Below are positions 49,932 to 60,594 of a stretch of DNA of 64,000 nt, in pieces. The position numbers were made by a program, and so were the translations under genes. Source of the stretch: Ascoidea asiatica (taxonomy: Eukaryota > Ascomycota > Saccharomycetes > Ascoideales > Ascoideaceae); contig BCKQ01000009.1 of assembly GCA_001600695.1 (NCBI GenBank), positions 496,001 through 560,000 of the forward strand, written 5' to 3'. Numbering within the stretch: the first letter of the stretch is position 1; each line of letters starts with the position of its first letter. Below the pieces are notes generated by a model, which ran no database searches, had not been told where the DNA came from, and saw only the letters and a program-made list of their open reading frames with translations.

Positions 49932-50260
49932 AAAAGTATTTCTTTTACATTATTTCTATTAAGCAATTCTAATTGAATCATTTGTGCTTTTTCTGTAGAA
50001 TGCATTTAATCAAAATCTATATACACTTTATAACCGAATATTATAGATAAAAAACATTAGGAAGAATAAAAAGAAATGAGGTTTAGAAAAATTAAGTAGA
50101 GAAATTGAACGAAGAAAATCAACAAATATTTTCGGAGATGTTTCATAAAATAGTAATATATAATTAAATCAAAAGAGGAACACATTAATTAGAAGAAGTA
50201 AAAATTAAATTAAACCAAAAAGAAAAAAAAATGCAAAAAGGAACGCAAAAACCAATAAAC
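49932..50260. other. Convergent 3' region NOP4 - DYRK kinase
   Basis: About 330 bp, A-rich, holding both 3' ends. No gene seen. Confidence 0.4.
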
Positions 50261-53200
50261 CTAAAACGTATCATCATCATTATAGAAATCACCATTATTA
50301 TCAAACGACAATCGAGAATTACTTAGTACACTGGAACGACTGTTATTACATTCTTTGAGAAATCTATGATGTAATAAATCATTAGCAGTTTGACGTTTAT
50401 GAGGATTCCAAATCAAAAATTTTTCAATGAATTCAACCAATAATTGACCATCTCTACCTTTAACTTTGAGAACAGATGATAATGTTTTTGAAGAGGGTTT
50501 TACCCTTTTCTCAGAATTATTAAAAAACTCAGCTTTGATTTTTCCTTCACTGTCAAAGAAAGCTTCGAGCATGGTAAATGAATGAGGTTGATGCTCATCC
50601 CCATCATCAATCTGGCCATATTTATATATTTCCTGTCTTAATAATAAAATGGTTTTCCGAGTAGGAGGCCCAAGAACTTCAATATTTAACATCAATTGTT
50701 CTCTCTCATTGCGACCAGGAAATAAAGGAATTCCTGAATAAAGCTCAGCAAGAACACAGCCTAAACTCCAAATATCAATGGGTGTTGAATATCTTCCTCC
50801 TAATAACACCTCAGGTGCTCTATAAAAACGAGATTGGATATATGAATAAGATGATTCGTTTTTGAAGCACGCTGAACCAAAATCTATAATTTTAACATCA
50901 AATCTATCAGGAGATATTAACATAATATTTTCAGGTTTCAAATCACAGTGAATAATATTATGGCTGTGGATAAAATGAAGAGCTCCTAGTATTTGAGAAG
51001 CAAAAATCCCAATTACAGAGCAGCTAAAACCTTTAAAATTAGAAGCTTCGATAGCCTGATACAAAGTAACAGATAATAACTCCGTCACAATGCACATATG
51101 ACTTCTGAAATGAAAATGCTCAAAGTAGTTCAATAGATTATAGCTACCAAGGGATTTATCATCCTCCATTAAAGCACTGTTTTTGTAAATCTTTTGGGTA
51201 GAGTTCTTTTTGCTGGCAAGAATATTCTTCAAAACTTTGATTTCATAAACGGCTTGTAAGGCCCATTGATAATCATTTTTTACAATTTTAATAGCAACAA
51301 TTTTACCTAGTTTGTGATCTTTACATCTAACAACAGTTCCAAATCCTCCACTCCCAAGGACATTTAATACTTCATACCGATAGTCAATATGGTCCCCTAA
51401 AACTGCTTTATAATTTTTATCAGTGTCATCAAATCCAAAATTCTTGCTGAAATTGGATAATTCAACTCTTACTTTTTTGGTACTAGATAACCCAGTGAAA
51501 AATATTTCCTTTTTACGAGTGCATTCAGTTCTTTCATATTGATTAAGATTATAAACTAACCTTTCATCATTCAAAATATGAGAAGGTTTCAAAGGTAAGT
51601 TTTTCCAAATATCTTCCATATTTAGGTTAGAACTTTTTCTTCTTTTTTCATAAAGTTTTATCATACTAGCTGTTTCCTTGAATATTTTCAAACTTTGGAA
51701 TAGTTCTTCTGGTGTTCCAATTTGACGATTTGGATTAAATGAACAATTAGAAGAGCTGACTTTTTTATTTTCACTTGCCCTTCTAGTTGAGATTTTTTTA
51801 TTAGGAACTGAAACAGACACTGAAGAAGTATTTAGTGGATGATGTTGTGAGGAATCTCTCTTTTTTTTCATTTCAAGAGATTTTTTAGAAGACTGTTTCA
51901 AGTCTAAATTACTTTTATTGAAAAAGTCGCTTTTACTTTTGGAGATGTTCGATGTTTTAATTGAATCTTGGTCTAAGTTCAGAGAAGTGTTAATTTTATT
52001 ATTTATATTCAAAACATTTTTATTTGAAGAGATTCCCAACGGCACTTTTCTAGTTGTTTTCATAGCTTTTTTACTAGATAGGTAGCCATTATTAGTTGAT
52101 TTACTTAACATTTTTTTATGGTCATTGTTAACTAAATGAGAATTGGGGTTTACATTCGACTTTAAATTAGAATTAGAGCTTAAACTCAGATTAGATTGTG
52201 AGTTTGAGTTCGTTATAGAGTGATGATGAGTTTGCGATCTTGAGAATAATTTTGAATTTGGATTTGGGTTGGAGTTAATATTAGTGCTTGATATAGCATT
52301 TAAATCAAAAGCATTAGTAGAAGATGATAAAAGGGTAGTTTTTTCTCTTCGCAAAGAAGATTTATTTAAAATTTTACTTTTAGGAGGAATTGAATTTGAA
52401 GCTGATCTTGACTGGACTGATTTTGAAAGCAAATTAGCTTTTTTCATCTTAGAAATGTCTGTAGAATCAGAGCTTTTTTCGTTTTTTGGATTTGATTGAC
52501 TTATAATTTCATTTAGGTTTCGAATGCTTTTCTTACTAGGTATAATATTTGAGCCTTTAGATTCTAACTGCAAGGAATTATTTGAGTGATATATATTCTC
52601 ATTTTTTTCTATTTTATCATGGTGGGAAAGGTTTTTGTTTTTGTTTTTGTTTTGATCCAACTTTTCCTGAGTCTTGGATCTATTTCTTGAAAATTTTGGT
52701 ATATTATTTAATGAAGGTGAATGCTTTATATATTTTGTTTTTAAATCAAGCAAACTTTTATCAAAAGTTGGAATAGTTGCAGAAAGGGAACCTGGTGATC
52801 TTTTTGAATTTGAACTTTTGATTGCAGACACATTTACTTTCAAGGAAGGGACTTCTTTGGAGGGCGTTTTTTGTTGAAGGGAATTTATATTATTAAAAGA
52901 TGCTAATCGCACTTTTGTTGTTGAGTGAAGGTGATTGTCTAGATTCAGTCTTTGCCTATGATAGTTTGGAGATTGTTTATTAGATCGTGAAATTTTTAAA
53001 TTATCTACTATACTACCGTTTTTTGTATTAGTTATCATATTATTACTGTCAGTAGTATTTACCGAACTATTAGTATTATTGTTACTTGTAATAGAATTTT
53101 TTTGATGCACAAAAGTACTGGCGTTATTTTTCAGTTTAGAAAGGTGGACATAATTATCATTCGTAGCGTTATTTGACATTGTAGTTTTTGATAATAAATT

Positions 53201-54040
53201 TTTAGTCTTAGTTAATTCTCTGCTGTTTCTAAAAGAAGAGGATTTAACCAAGCCATTTGATGAAGAACCATTAAAAAAAGAGGTGTTGGACAAAGGCCCA
53301 TTTGATGAGGAAATTGAATCTAAATTTACCTTTTCAGGCTGAACAGGAACATGTAAATGATGACTTACTTTTGAAGATATTTTGTGTTTATCAGTAGAAT
53401 TTGACCCTAAAGAGTTTGAACATATAGGATTAGAATTTAAAGAAGTAGAACTTAAAGAGTTCGAGCCCAAAGAATTTGATTTAGAATGAATTGAGCCAGA
53501 GATACTATGTTTCAGTCTGGGTGGACAATTAGAAGGTAGTGTATTATCAATTAGATTGGGATTGGATTGTATAATAGCAGTTGCTGCAGAAGCATTTCTT
53601 GATTTTGATTTTGGGATAGAGTTATGAATAGTTGAAATATTTCTCGATTTCAAAGAAGATTTCTGATGACTTCTAGAAGAACCTTTTGCTCTTGCTAAAG
53701 AAGATAATGTTGGCTTCATTAAACTTGATAATCTTTGAGGTGTAATTAATTCTTTCCTTATACCGATATTATGAGTAGGACTATATTTTAAGCCATCATT
53801 ATGATTATTAGCATTAAAATCATTATTTGGGTCATCAAAAGATTTTTTTAAGGTTAATTTATGAATATTTAAAGATAAACCTGGAGATTTCTTTGAATTT
53901 GAGATTGGATCAGATGTTGATTTGTTATAAGATTTTGAAAATGAAGAACTATTTGTATCAGATAAGGTGGAGTCTATTGAAATATCAGGATCATCTTCTG
54001 AATTAACATAGTATTTATTTGAAACCAAGGACATGTTCAT
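50261..54040 (-). CDS. Class II DYRK-family protein kinase, Pom1-like
   Basis: Taken from the ATG at 54040 (1259 residues); the open frame extends 13 codons upstream but begins at TTG. A Ser/Asn/Lys-rich N-terminal region of about 780 residues is followed by the DYRK homology (NAPA-like) region: HILNDERLVYNLNQYERTE, KKEIFFTGL, FGFDDTDKNY, then DHIDYRYEVL leading into the kinase domain (about 890-1240). Kinase motifs: GSGGFGTV, VAIKIVK, HCDLKPEN (HCD, typical of DYRKs), DFGSACF, and the activation loop YSYIQSRFYRAPE with the Y-x-Y that DYRKs autophosphorylate. The presence of the pre-kinase homology region and DHI-YRYE places it with DYRK2/Pom1, not Yak1. Known: S. pombe Pom1 is a cell-tip polarity and size-control kinase; S. 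cerevisiae has only Yak1 to my knowledge. Its role here is unknown. Confidence 0.85.
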   Translation of the reverse strand: MNMSLVSNKYYVNSEDDPDISIDSTLSDTNSSSFSKSYNKSTSDPISNSKKSPGLSLNIHKLTLKKSFDDPNNDFNANNHNDGLKYSPTHNIGIRKELITPQRLSSLMKPTLSSLARAKGSSRSHQKSSLKSRNISTIHNSIPKSKSRNASAATAIIQSNPNLIDNTLPSNCPPRLKHSISGSIHSKSNSLGSNSLSSTSLNSNPICSNSLGSNSTDKHKISSKVSHHLHVPVQPEKVNLDSISSSNGPLSNTSFFNGSSSNGLVKSSSFRNSRELTKTKNLLSKTTMSNNATNDNYVHLSKLKNNASTFVHQKNSITSNNNTNSSVNTTDSNNMITNTKNGSIVDNLKISRSNKQSPNYHRQRLNLDNHLHSTTKVRLASFNNINSLQQKTPSKEVPSLKVNVSAIKSSNSKRSPGSLSATIPTFDKSLLDLKTKYIKHSPSLNNIPKFSRNRSKTQEKLDQNKNKNKNLSHHDKIEKNENIYHSNNSLQLESKGSNIIPSKKSIRNLNEIISQSNPKNEKSSDSTDISKMKKANLLSKSVQSRSASNSIPPKSKILNKSSLRREKTTLLSSSTNAFDLNAISSTNINSNPNPNSKLFSRSQTHHHSITNSNSQSNLSLSSNSNLKSNVNPNSHLVNNDHKKMLSKSTNNGYLSSKKAMKTTRKVPLGISSNKNVLNINNKINTSLNLDQDSIKTSNISKSKSDFFNKSNLDLKQSSKKSLEMKKKRDSSQHHPLNTSSVSVSVPNKKISTRRASENKKVSSSNCSFNPNRQIGTPEELFQSLKIFKETASMIKLYEKRRKSSNLNMEDIWKNLPLKPSHILNDERLVYNLNQYERTECTRKKEIFFTGLSSTKKVRVELSNFSKNFGFDDTDKNYKAVLGDHIDYRYEVLNVLGSGGFGTVVRCKDHKLGKIVAIKIVKNDYQWALQAVYEIKVLKNILASKKNSTQKIYKNSALMEDDKSLGSYNLLNYFEHFHFRSHMCIVTELLSVTLYQAIEASNFKGFSCSVIGIFASQILGALHFIHSHNIIHCDLKPENIMLISPDRFDVKIIDFGSACFKNESSYSYIQSRFYRAPEVLLGGRYSTPIDIWSLGCVLAELYSGIPLFPGRNEREQLMLNIEVLGPPTRKTILLLRQEIYKYGQIDDGDEHQPHSFTMLEAFFDSEGKIKAEFFNNSEKRVKPSSKTLSSVLKVKGRDGQLLVEFIEKFLIWNPHKRQTANDLLHHRFLKECNNSRSSVLSNSRLSFDNNGDFYNDDDTF

Positions 54041-54311
54041 TATTTGATTTCTTTTGACGAATAAATCGAAAAAAAACAAAATTAGGATCTAAATAAAGAA
54101 ATTATGAAAGAACTTGATCATATCCTGATAGGGATTGTAATTAAAGAAATTAATCTCCAAACAATGAAATTTAAAGGATTCTAAATAAGTAAATACTAAT
54201 TCTCTATCAGTTTATTATTGTACAATATATCAGAAGTTGTCTTTTAGTATTTCTTTGATTAATTTATTCTATTATGGTATTATTGCTTTGATATAAAACT
54301 GATTGTTTTCA
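54041..54311. other. DYRK kinase upstream region
   Basis: About 270 bp of AT-rich sequence upstream of the kinase gene. No specific site recognised. Confidence 0.3.
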
Positions 54312-54674
54312 ATGTTTACGTTAAGAAATGCTAGTGTTATTGTGATGATATCTTTAGCATGGATTGTCTTATATTTTTTGTTTATAAAGTTCAGCAAAAA
54401 ATGTGGATTTGAATATGCCGAGCTATTAAGTATCGCCTGTTTAAGGTACATGCCTCATAACGCATTCAGTAGATTCTTTGAACAGTTTTTTTGTGGCGCA
54501 TTCAAATATACATTCCTAAATAGGGGGCCCACTATATACTGCCAAAAATGCGTGGTTCGGGACCATAGTAATAAGCTAAATCATATGACATATAAAGGTA
54601 GTCCCGTTTCTAAGGGTTTAAAAGTGTTTAAAAAAATTATTTTGAGTATTTTGAGGTTTTTGTTCCTGTTTTAG
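54312..54674 (+). CDS. Hypothetical small membrane-associated protein
   Basis: A 120-codon ATG frame (the open frame begins at a TTG three codons earlier). It has a hydrophobic segment (about residues 9-26: VIVMISLAWIVLYFLF), a middle with four cysteines including CQKCVVRDH, and a hydrophobic C-terminal end. No family recognised. No neighbour gives context, and composition is not clearly coding, so it may be chance. Confidence 0.3.
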   Translation: MFTLRNASVIVMISLAWIVLYFLFIKFSKKCGFEYAELLSIACLRYMPHNAFSRFFEQFFCGAFKYTFLNRGPTIYCQKCVVRDHSNKLNHMTYKGSPVSKGLKVFKKIILSILRFLFLF

Positions 54675-56193
54675 AAACAACGTTTACTATGTATAAAAGA
54701 AGATTTTGAGGTGGTATTTAGCGTTTCTGGCAGTATATAGCGGTTCACCTAAATAGGTAATAACCAGTACAATACAGGAACTTAACTCTGAAAGTTGTGC
54801 ATAAAACTTGGAATTTTTCATAAAAAGAGAAGAAGTCTATTATTATAAAAAAAGCATTAACTCAAAATTGGCTGTTGTAATTTGGTAAAATTAATTGAAA
54901 TTGAACAACGAAAAAGAATTAGAAGTCACCTATTGAAATTGTGAAAAAAACAGTGGGCTCAAACTGTTTAATTTGATTGTTACTCTGGAGTTGAAGAGCC
55001 AATATTCTCCTCCTATTTCCTCAATGTTAACAGAATGATTGAAAGGAAAGAATAGAATGTCTTTTATTCTAAGTTGCATTGAAATACGACAAATTCAAAA
55101 TTACTAAATTAGTAGGAACTTTTATTGTTAAAGGACTCAAACTTTGAAATGGTGGTCATAAGTTTCACAATTAACATTCAAAATATACAACATTTGTTTT
55201 TTTTCCTTTAAGATAGTGAAGTTGTATAAGATATTAGAAAAGGAGGTTTTTGCAAAAGTTAACTTTAATGTTTACAAGGATTAATTTTTAAATTCTTTAA
55301 AAAACTATGAATGTTGAAATTAGAATAACACTAAGCATTCCCTTTGATTAATTACATTATTGTTGTTTCTCAAAAAAATTGTTTTTCTTTTCTACAATAC
55401 ATCAACATTAATATAATAGGAGTTTCTATGAACTTTCAAAAATTCATAATAGTATATCAGTGGGTGAACAAACGTTTCCAAAAAGAGTAATATCACAAAT
55501 TAATATTCTCAATGGATCTTCTTCAATTCTTAGTTTTGAGTTTATTTTCCTTAATTGATTATATTTGCTTTGGCCCTCAAAGGTAAAACCCGTAGGTATA
55601 ATTTTAATATTGAAGTAAAGAAAAGCTTCTCAAAAATATAGTTAAATCACTACAGAATAGTTCACAAACGGACTGAACTAAGGTTATTCTTCTTTTAGAA
55701 TGCTAAGATTTTGCTGAAACCTAAAACCCAATAAGGAAATATTTTTATGAGGTTATGGAAAGGTTGAGGATGTCTTTTTAATATTTTTTTAAAACAGCTT
55801 TAAATTCAGATTAAAAAATTGAGAAGTAGATCAATAGGTAATAAAACTTTGAGTTATAATGGTTGAGTTTCAATCTCTTCAAAACAAGAACATATCAAGT
55901 ATATAAGTAATTTTGAAACATTTTTGTTTTCCTCTTTTCTTTTTCCTTTCAAGGATTTTGCTTAATAAAATGGAATATATTAAGTGAGATCTATTTAATA
56001 TTATGCTTGATAAAAGTAAATGAACAAAATTGTTTGAAAAGTTACAAAACTTTGAATATTAAAATAAAAATATTATTAAAAAATGCATTTTTTTTACTAA
56101 GTAATAAAGATGACATTTTTAGAAAAAAAAGCACAAACTTGTTATAGGATATTTATTTATAATGAAAATACATTATTTTAAAATTTATTAAAT
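54675..56193. other. Intergenic stretch before COX7
   Basis: About 1.5 kb without a gene on either strand that I can support. AT-rich with a CTTTTCTTTTTCC stretch near 55935-55950. It includes the COX7 3' end region at its right edge. Confidence 0.4.
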
Positions 56194-56491
56194 TTATTTC
56201 TTTTCAGCTTTAATACCTGCAATAGCTTTACCAGTATAATATAATGGAGCAATACAAACAACAGTGAATAATCCCCAGAATGGATAAATATAAAATTTAG
56301 AACGAGGATGCTATTGAATTTAAAAGAGGAAAAGAAAGTTAGTAATCATTTTCTTAAATCTAGAATAGATGCTTTTTAATCTTTTGAAAATTTTATTTCA
56401 ATTTTAATAAATTTTGTTCACATACTCTCATCCATAATGGTTTTGTAGAACTTTGATATAATTTTTGTAATTCGATAACTCTGTTAGCCAT
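56194..56491 (-). CDS. COX7: COX7: cytochrome c oxidase subunit VII, one intron
   Basis: Two exons too short to stand out as open frames: 56426-56491 (22 codons, MANRVIELQKLYQSSTKPLW then MR) and 56194-56310 (HPRSKFYIYPFWG through GIKAEKK). The product is 60 residues, the length of yeast Cox7. The start MAN-VI-LQK, the QSSTKPLW motif, HPRS, YPF, one hydrophobic membrane segment (about 30-48) and the ending GIKA-K all match Cox7. The 115-bp intron (56311-56425) has donor GTATGT, branch TTACTAAC (56338-56345) and acceptor TAG, in phase 0 between Arg22 and His23. Known: Cox7 is an inner-membrane subunit of complex IV. A CCAAT (56706-56710) about 215 bp upstream could bind the HAP complex. Confidence 0.95.
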
Positions 56492-57012
56492 TTTGAAAAT
56501 ATTGTTTTTGTGATGTTATATGATCTGAATCTATTAAAAAACTTGATTATTTAAAATATCAATCAATAGACTTTAGATAATTATTAATATTAATATTTAT
56601 TTCAATACAAAACCATCAACAATATCGTCAACCTGATAGATCTCTTGATAGTGAATAAGTTCATCAGACTATTTATTCATCAGACTATTTCTGGCGTGTT
56701 TCTGGCCAATGAAACGAGGAGATTTAAAGCTGATTCTCACACCATCTTGCACGTGAAATATCAGAGACCTAATTTATGGTACTTGTTTTTTAGAAAGGGA
56801 ACCCGTGAATGTGGTCTCGATTGTCATTTAAATTCATTTTGATATTAATCAGAAAATCAATCAATTGTCTTCAAGTTAACTCGAAGATAAAATCAAATAA
56901 ACAAATAAAGAAATAAAGAAATAAAGAAATAAAGAAATAAAGAAATAAAGAAATTAGAAAATGAGAAAAAAAAAATGCAAATGAGTGTTTGATTAAAATA
57001 CAAGAGTTCTAA
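56492..57012. promoter_or_regulatory. COX7 promoter and HTM1 3' flank
   Basis: About 520 bp. CCAAT at 56706-56710 is the expected Hap2/3/4/5 site for a respiratory gene. A 17-bp word CCGTGAATGTGGTCTCG (56813-56829) recurs with one change upstream of GFD2-like/MED17 (62731-62747). An (AAATAAAG)n microsatellite occupies about 56895-56954. Confidence 0.45.
56895..56954. repeat. (AAATAAAG)n microsatellite
   Basis: About seven near-perfect copies of an 8-bp unit, just downstream of the HTM1 stop codon on the minus strand. Confidence 0.85.
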
Positions 57013-59847
57013 TTATATTACAGAACGTAAGTATGAAGAACTGTTTTGATTCCAAAGTTTCATATTAACAATTGGATTTCCATCAAGTTTTATAAAACCT
57101 TCCTTCACCGAACTTAGTGGTAATTCTTTTTCTTTCAAGTTTTTATCACTTATCCATATAACTGAGTCAAGTGGAACTTTAATACCATTTATAATTCTAA
57201 TTTTCATTAATTTGGGATCATCATCTATTGCACAGAATCCATTAGTATTTGCTTCAGATTTTTTATCATCAGTATTCTCTTCATCGTCTAATTTATGAAA
57301 TAAATTAATCATTTCTTTATTAATTAATCTGTTTTCAAGATCAATTTTACCTTCACTTAATTTTTCAACTCTCATTCGGATACCTTCCAAATCAGGTACC
57401 CAAAAATCATTTTCATGTATAATACTATTATTTTTAAATATTATATTTTTATGAGTATCACTTATTTCTAATTGTGTCACTTGAGATAGTCTTACACTTT
57501 CTCTTTTTCCAAATAATAATTCCATTGATTCTGTTGTTGCTCTTCTTTTACAATAACTATTCAGATTATCATTCCATCTATTATAAAAATTAGGATCTAA
57601 TTCAATTGGTTCATATTTAATTTTTTTTAAATAATTCGGCTGAATTAATTGACCTTCATATTTTCTATCAATTTCAAAAAGTTCATTCCAAGATAAATAA
57701 TTTGAAAAAATAGAAATTTTATTTTTTTTTAAAGGATTTGGACATTCTTCTCTTTTAAATGCTAAAATTCCTTCATTACCTTTTTTGAAATCAAATCCTT
57801 CACCAGTTACACCATACATTGGAATTAATTTATTTTCATAAATAAGAAATTCTTTATTAGAATTTAATCCAAAAATTAAAGTTAAATTATTTGAAAATTT
57901 TATAGATGGCAGTAAAAAATCAGTTCCAATTGAAAAATTAAGTGAATTAATCCATCTTTTGAAAATTGAAGATAAAGATGAATCAACAATAAAATTTCCA
58001 TCATCTGATTTAACAGTTGGTAGAAACTTTCCATTTGAAAAATTTTCTTTTTTAATTTTATTTTCATTTTTTTTTTCATTTAATGTTTTTTCTATTAATA
58101 TTTCATCATTATTATCACTGATTTTTTTTTCATTTTTATTATTTTGAAGATTATTACTAATTTCTTTAAGTTCTAAATTTGTTAAATTTTTTTTTGGAAT
58201 ATTAAAATATGGTACAATCATTGATTTACTTAACCACATTGGATGAGCTTCAGTTGAAAAAATTATATTACTATTATCATGATGAATTTTATTATCTTCA
58301 TCAAATAATAAATATAAATATTTTAAGGATTCACCCAATACAAAACTTTCCATTCTATCAGTTTTTTCACCAGTTCTTACATCTTGTATACCTGCAAAAC
58401 CACATTTTGTTTTAAATCTTTTTTTAAAATCATTTAAAATTCTTGAACCAATTTGTAAATAAGTTGGATCTTTAGTTGCACGATATAAAAAATAAGTAGA
58501 TTCAATAAATTCAGGTCTTAATGGATACCATTCTAAAGCAATTTGAGAATCTGGACCAGGACCACCAAGTTCATCATAATCATCATGATCAATATCATTA
58601 TCATTTTTGTTGTTATTAGCATTAATTTTATAATAATTCCAACGTTCAGGTATTGAACCAAAAGTATTCCATAATTTTAAATATAAAGTATGTAATCTTT
58701 TTGCATCATCTAATTTTCCAGCTAAAATTTGTAAACCTGGAAAAAAAGCAGATAATGAATCAATCCAAGAAGTTAAATAAAAACCAGTTGAAGAATCAAC
58801 ATTTGAATAAAGCCAATCTAATTTTAAATTTATATCTAAAGATCTATAAGCTTTATTCCAAATCATTAAAAGATCATCATCATTAAATAAAATTGAAGAT
58901 TTTAAAGCATATTCATAAAATGAATCAATACTTGCACCAATACCAGAAATTGAATCTAACCATTTACCATTAATTGGATTTAAAGACATTGGTAATAAAT
59001 CTAAATCAGTTCTTGATTCCCAAATTTTAAAAAAAGCAGATTTTGAAACATTTTCAAAAATTGGATTACCTGTAAGTTTTGATAATAAAGTTAATTCTAA
59101 CATTGGAGAAGTTGCACCAGCTGTACAAGTTTCAAGTATTAATTTTGTTGGTAAACTTTTTGGTAAATTACCATATTTAAGATTAACTCTTGGTAATGGT
59201 ATACCAGAATTTGTAGTAAAAGCAGGTAATAATCTTAAACCTAAATCATAAGCCAAATTTAATAAAAAATTATCATAATTTTTAATTTGAAAACCTTTTT
59301 TTGGATCAGAAGCATATAAATGAGCAGTTAATAAACCACCTAAAGCTCTAATTGAAGTTTCAAAAACTTGAACATTTGAATTTATATTAAATTTATTATT
59401 ATTATTATTATTTATAAATAAATCTTTAACTAAATGTATTGAGTTATTAAAACCATTAAAATCATTTAAGATTATAAAAGTATCTAAATTATCTAATAAA
59501 GTTATTGAAAAATTACCTAAAACATCATTTCTATTTATATTTTCAATATTATTTAAATCTGGACCATATGGTTTACAAGAAATTGGTAAAACTTCATCAT
59601 ATGGATAACCATAATTCATATATGAATTCCATCCATGATAAAATAATTTTTTTGTTTCATTTTTTAATAAAGATAAATGATTTTTTGTAAAAGTAGCAGA
59701 ATTTAAAAATTCTTCATCACAGTCAGAGTTAGAGTTAGAGTCAAAGTCAGAATTAGAATCAAAAGTTGAATTTAGGATTGAATTAGCAAATATTAAATTA
59801 ATGAAATGAGAAAAATATAAAAAATTAAATAGCGAAATTAATATCAT
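57013..59847 (-). CDS. HTM1: HTM1/MNL1: EDEM-type alpha-mannosidase of ER quality control
   Basis: A 944-residue secretory protein. Hydrophobic signal (about 1-21), a short Asp/Ser/Asn spacer, then a GH47 domain (about 45-560): FYHGWNSYMNYGYPYDEVLPIS, RNDVLGNFSITLLDNLDT, QVFETSIRALGGLLTAHLY, ETCTAGATSPMLEL, LTSWIDSLSAFFPGLQ and TGEKTDRMESFVLGESLKYLYLLF, followed by a large C-terminal region. Known: Htm1/Mnl1, with Pdi1, trims mannose from misfolded glycoproteins so that Yos9 can send them to ERAD. There is no C-terminal HDEL, as expected if retention depends on Pdi1. The protein is longer than S. cerevisiae Htm1 because of Asn/Lys-rich insertions near residues 585-625. Neighbours offer no functional clue. 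Confidence 0.95.
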   Translation of the reverse strand: MILISLFNFLYFSHFINLIFANSILNSTFDSNSDFDSNSNSDCDEEFLNSATFTKNHLSLLKNETKKLFYHGWNSYMNYGYPYDEVLPISCKPYGPDLNNIENINRNDVLGNFSITLLDNLDTFIILNDFNGFNNSIHLVKDLFINNNNNNKFNINSNVQVFETSIRALGGLLTAHLYASDPKKGFQIKNYDNFLLNLAYDLGLRLLPAFTTNSGIPLPRVNLKYGNLPKSLPTKLILETCTAGATSPMLELTLLSKLTGNPIFENVSKSAFFKIWESRTDLDLLPMSLNPINGKWLDSISGIGASIDSFYEYALKSSILFNDDDLLMIWNKAYRSLDINLKLDWLYSNVDSSTGFYLTSWIDSLSAFFPGLQILAGKLDDAKRLHTLYLKLWNTFGSIPERWNYYKINANNNKNDNDIDHDDYDELGGPGPDSQIALEWYPLRPEFIESTYFLYRATKDPTYLQIGSRILNDFKKRFKTKCGFAGIQDVRTGEKTDRMESFVLGESLKYLYLLFDEDNKIHHDNSNIIFSTEAHPMWLSKSMIVPYFNIPKKNLTNLELKEISNNLQNNKNEKKISDNNDEILIEKTLNEKKNENKIKKENFSNGKFLPTVKSDDGNFIVDSSLSSIFKRWINSLNFSIGTDFLLPSIKFSNNLTLIFGLNSNKEFLIYENKLIPMYGVTGEGFDFKKGNEGILAFKREECPNPLKKNKISIFSNYLSWNELFEIDRKYEGQLIQPNYLKKIKYEPIELDPNFYNRWNDNLNSYCKRRATTESMELLFGKRESVRLSQVTQLEISDTHKNIIFKNNSIIHENDFWVPDLEGIRMRVEKLSEGKIDLENRLINKEMINLFHKLDDEENTDDKKSEANTNGFCAIDDDPKLMKIRIINGIKVPLDSVIWISDKNLKEKELPLSSVKEGFIKLDGNPIVNMKLWNQNSSSYLRSVI

Positions 59848-60594
59848 CGCCCTAGCATTTGAATAAGAAGGATAAGCCTGTGACTTTTCTGAAAATCTGA
59901 AATAAATTATTCAATAATAAAGTGGTTATTATTTAATTTGAATATAGATTGATTGATTAGTCGATTTTGAAGAACTTATACCATAGAACATAAGAAGAAT
60001 TGCCAGATATAGTAAAAGTTGTTTGAAATTTAGCAAATATTATGATACTTATTTGAACATCAAGTCATAAGATATCAATGAACGATAAATGATAATCTCT
60101 AATAAACCTCAAGATGAATTAATATTCCAATAGACTTTTAAATAAAAATCTTTTCTTCTTTTGACTAATTATCAGGCAATAAATATTGAATAGATTATCT
60201 CAGTGAAGCTGTGAAGTGCTTTTACCGAAAGCGAGAGATCATAGCAGAGAGTACGGCAACTTCAGTAGTAGTAGCTGGTGTCGTAGTTAACGGCTAAATG
60301 CCTGTCACTCGCCAAATAAACCTTTTTTGAAGTCTCAAATTCTCTTTCGAGACACTTTTACAGTAGAAAATACTGCAAAAGAAGAAGGAGAAAAAAGACA
60401 ACTTATATTATAATAGAAAAAAGCAGTTATGCTTATACATTTATATACTTCACTAAATATTAATCAATGCAAACTATATTACAAATTATACTACAAATTA
60501 TATCACAAACTAAACCACAAATTAAAACACAAATTAAACAACAAATTATATCACAAATTATATCACAAATTGAATAAAAGTTAATGAACATCAA
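59848..60594. other. HTM1 upstream region and minisatellite
   Basis: About 750 bp. A less AT-rich patch at about 60205-60320 (upstream of HTM1 by about 400 bp) has no recognised gene. A 12-bp minisatellite lies at about 60471-60572 next to the downstream end of the GFD2-like gene. Confidence 0.45.
60471..60572. repeat. 12-bp minisatellite (ACAAATTATATC type)
   Basis: Eight to nine imperfect copies of ACAAATTATATC/ACAAATTAAA(A/C)C, in the 3' flank of the minus-strand gene at 60595. Confidence 0.8.
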
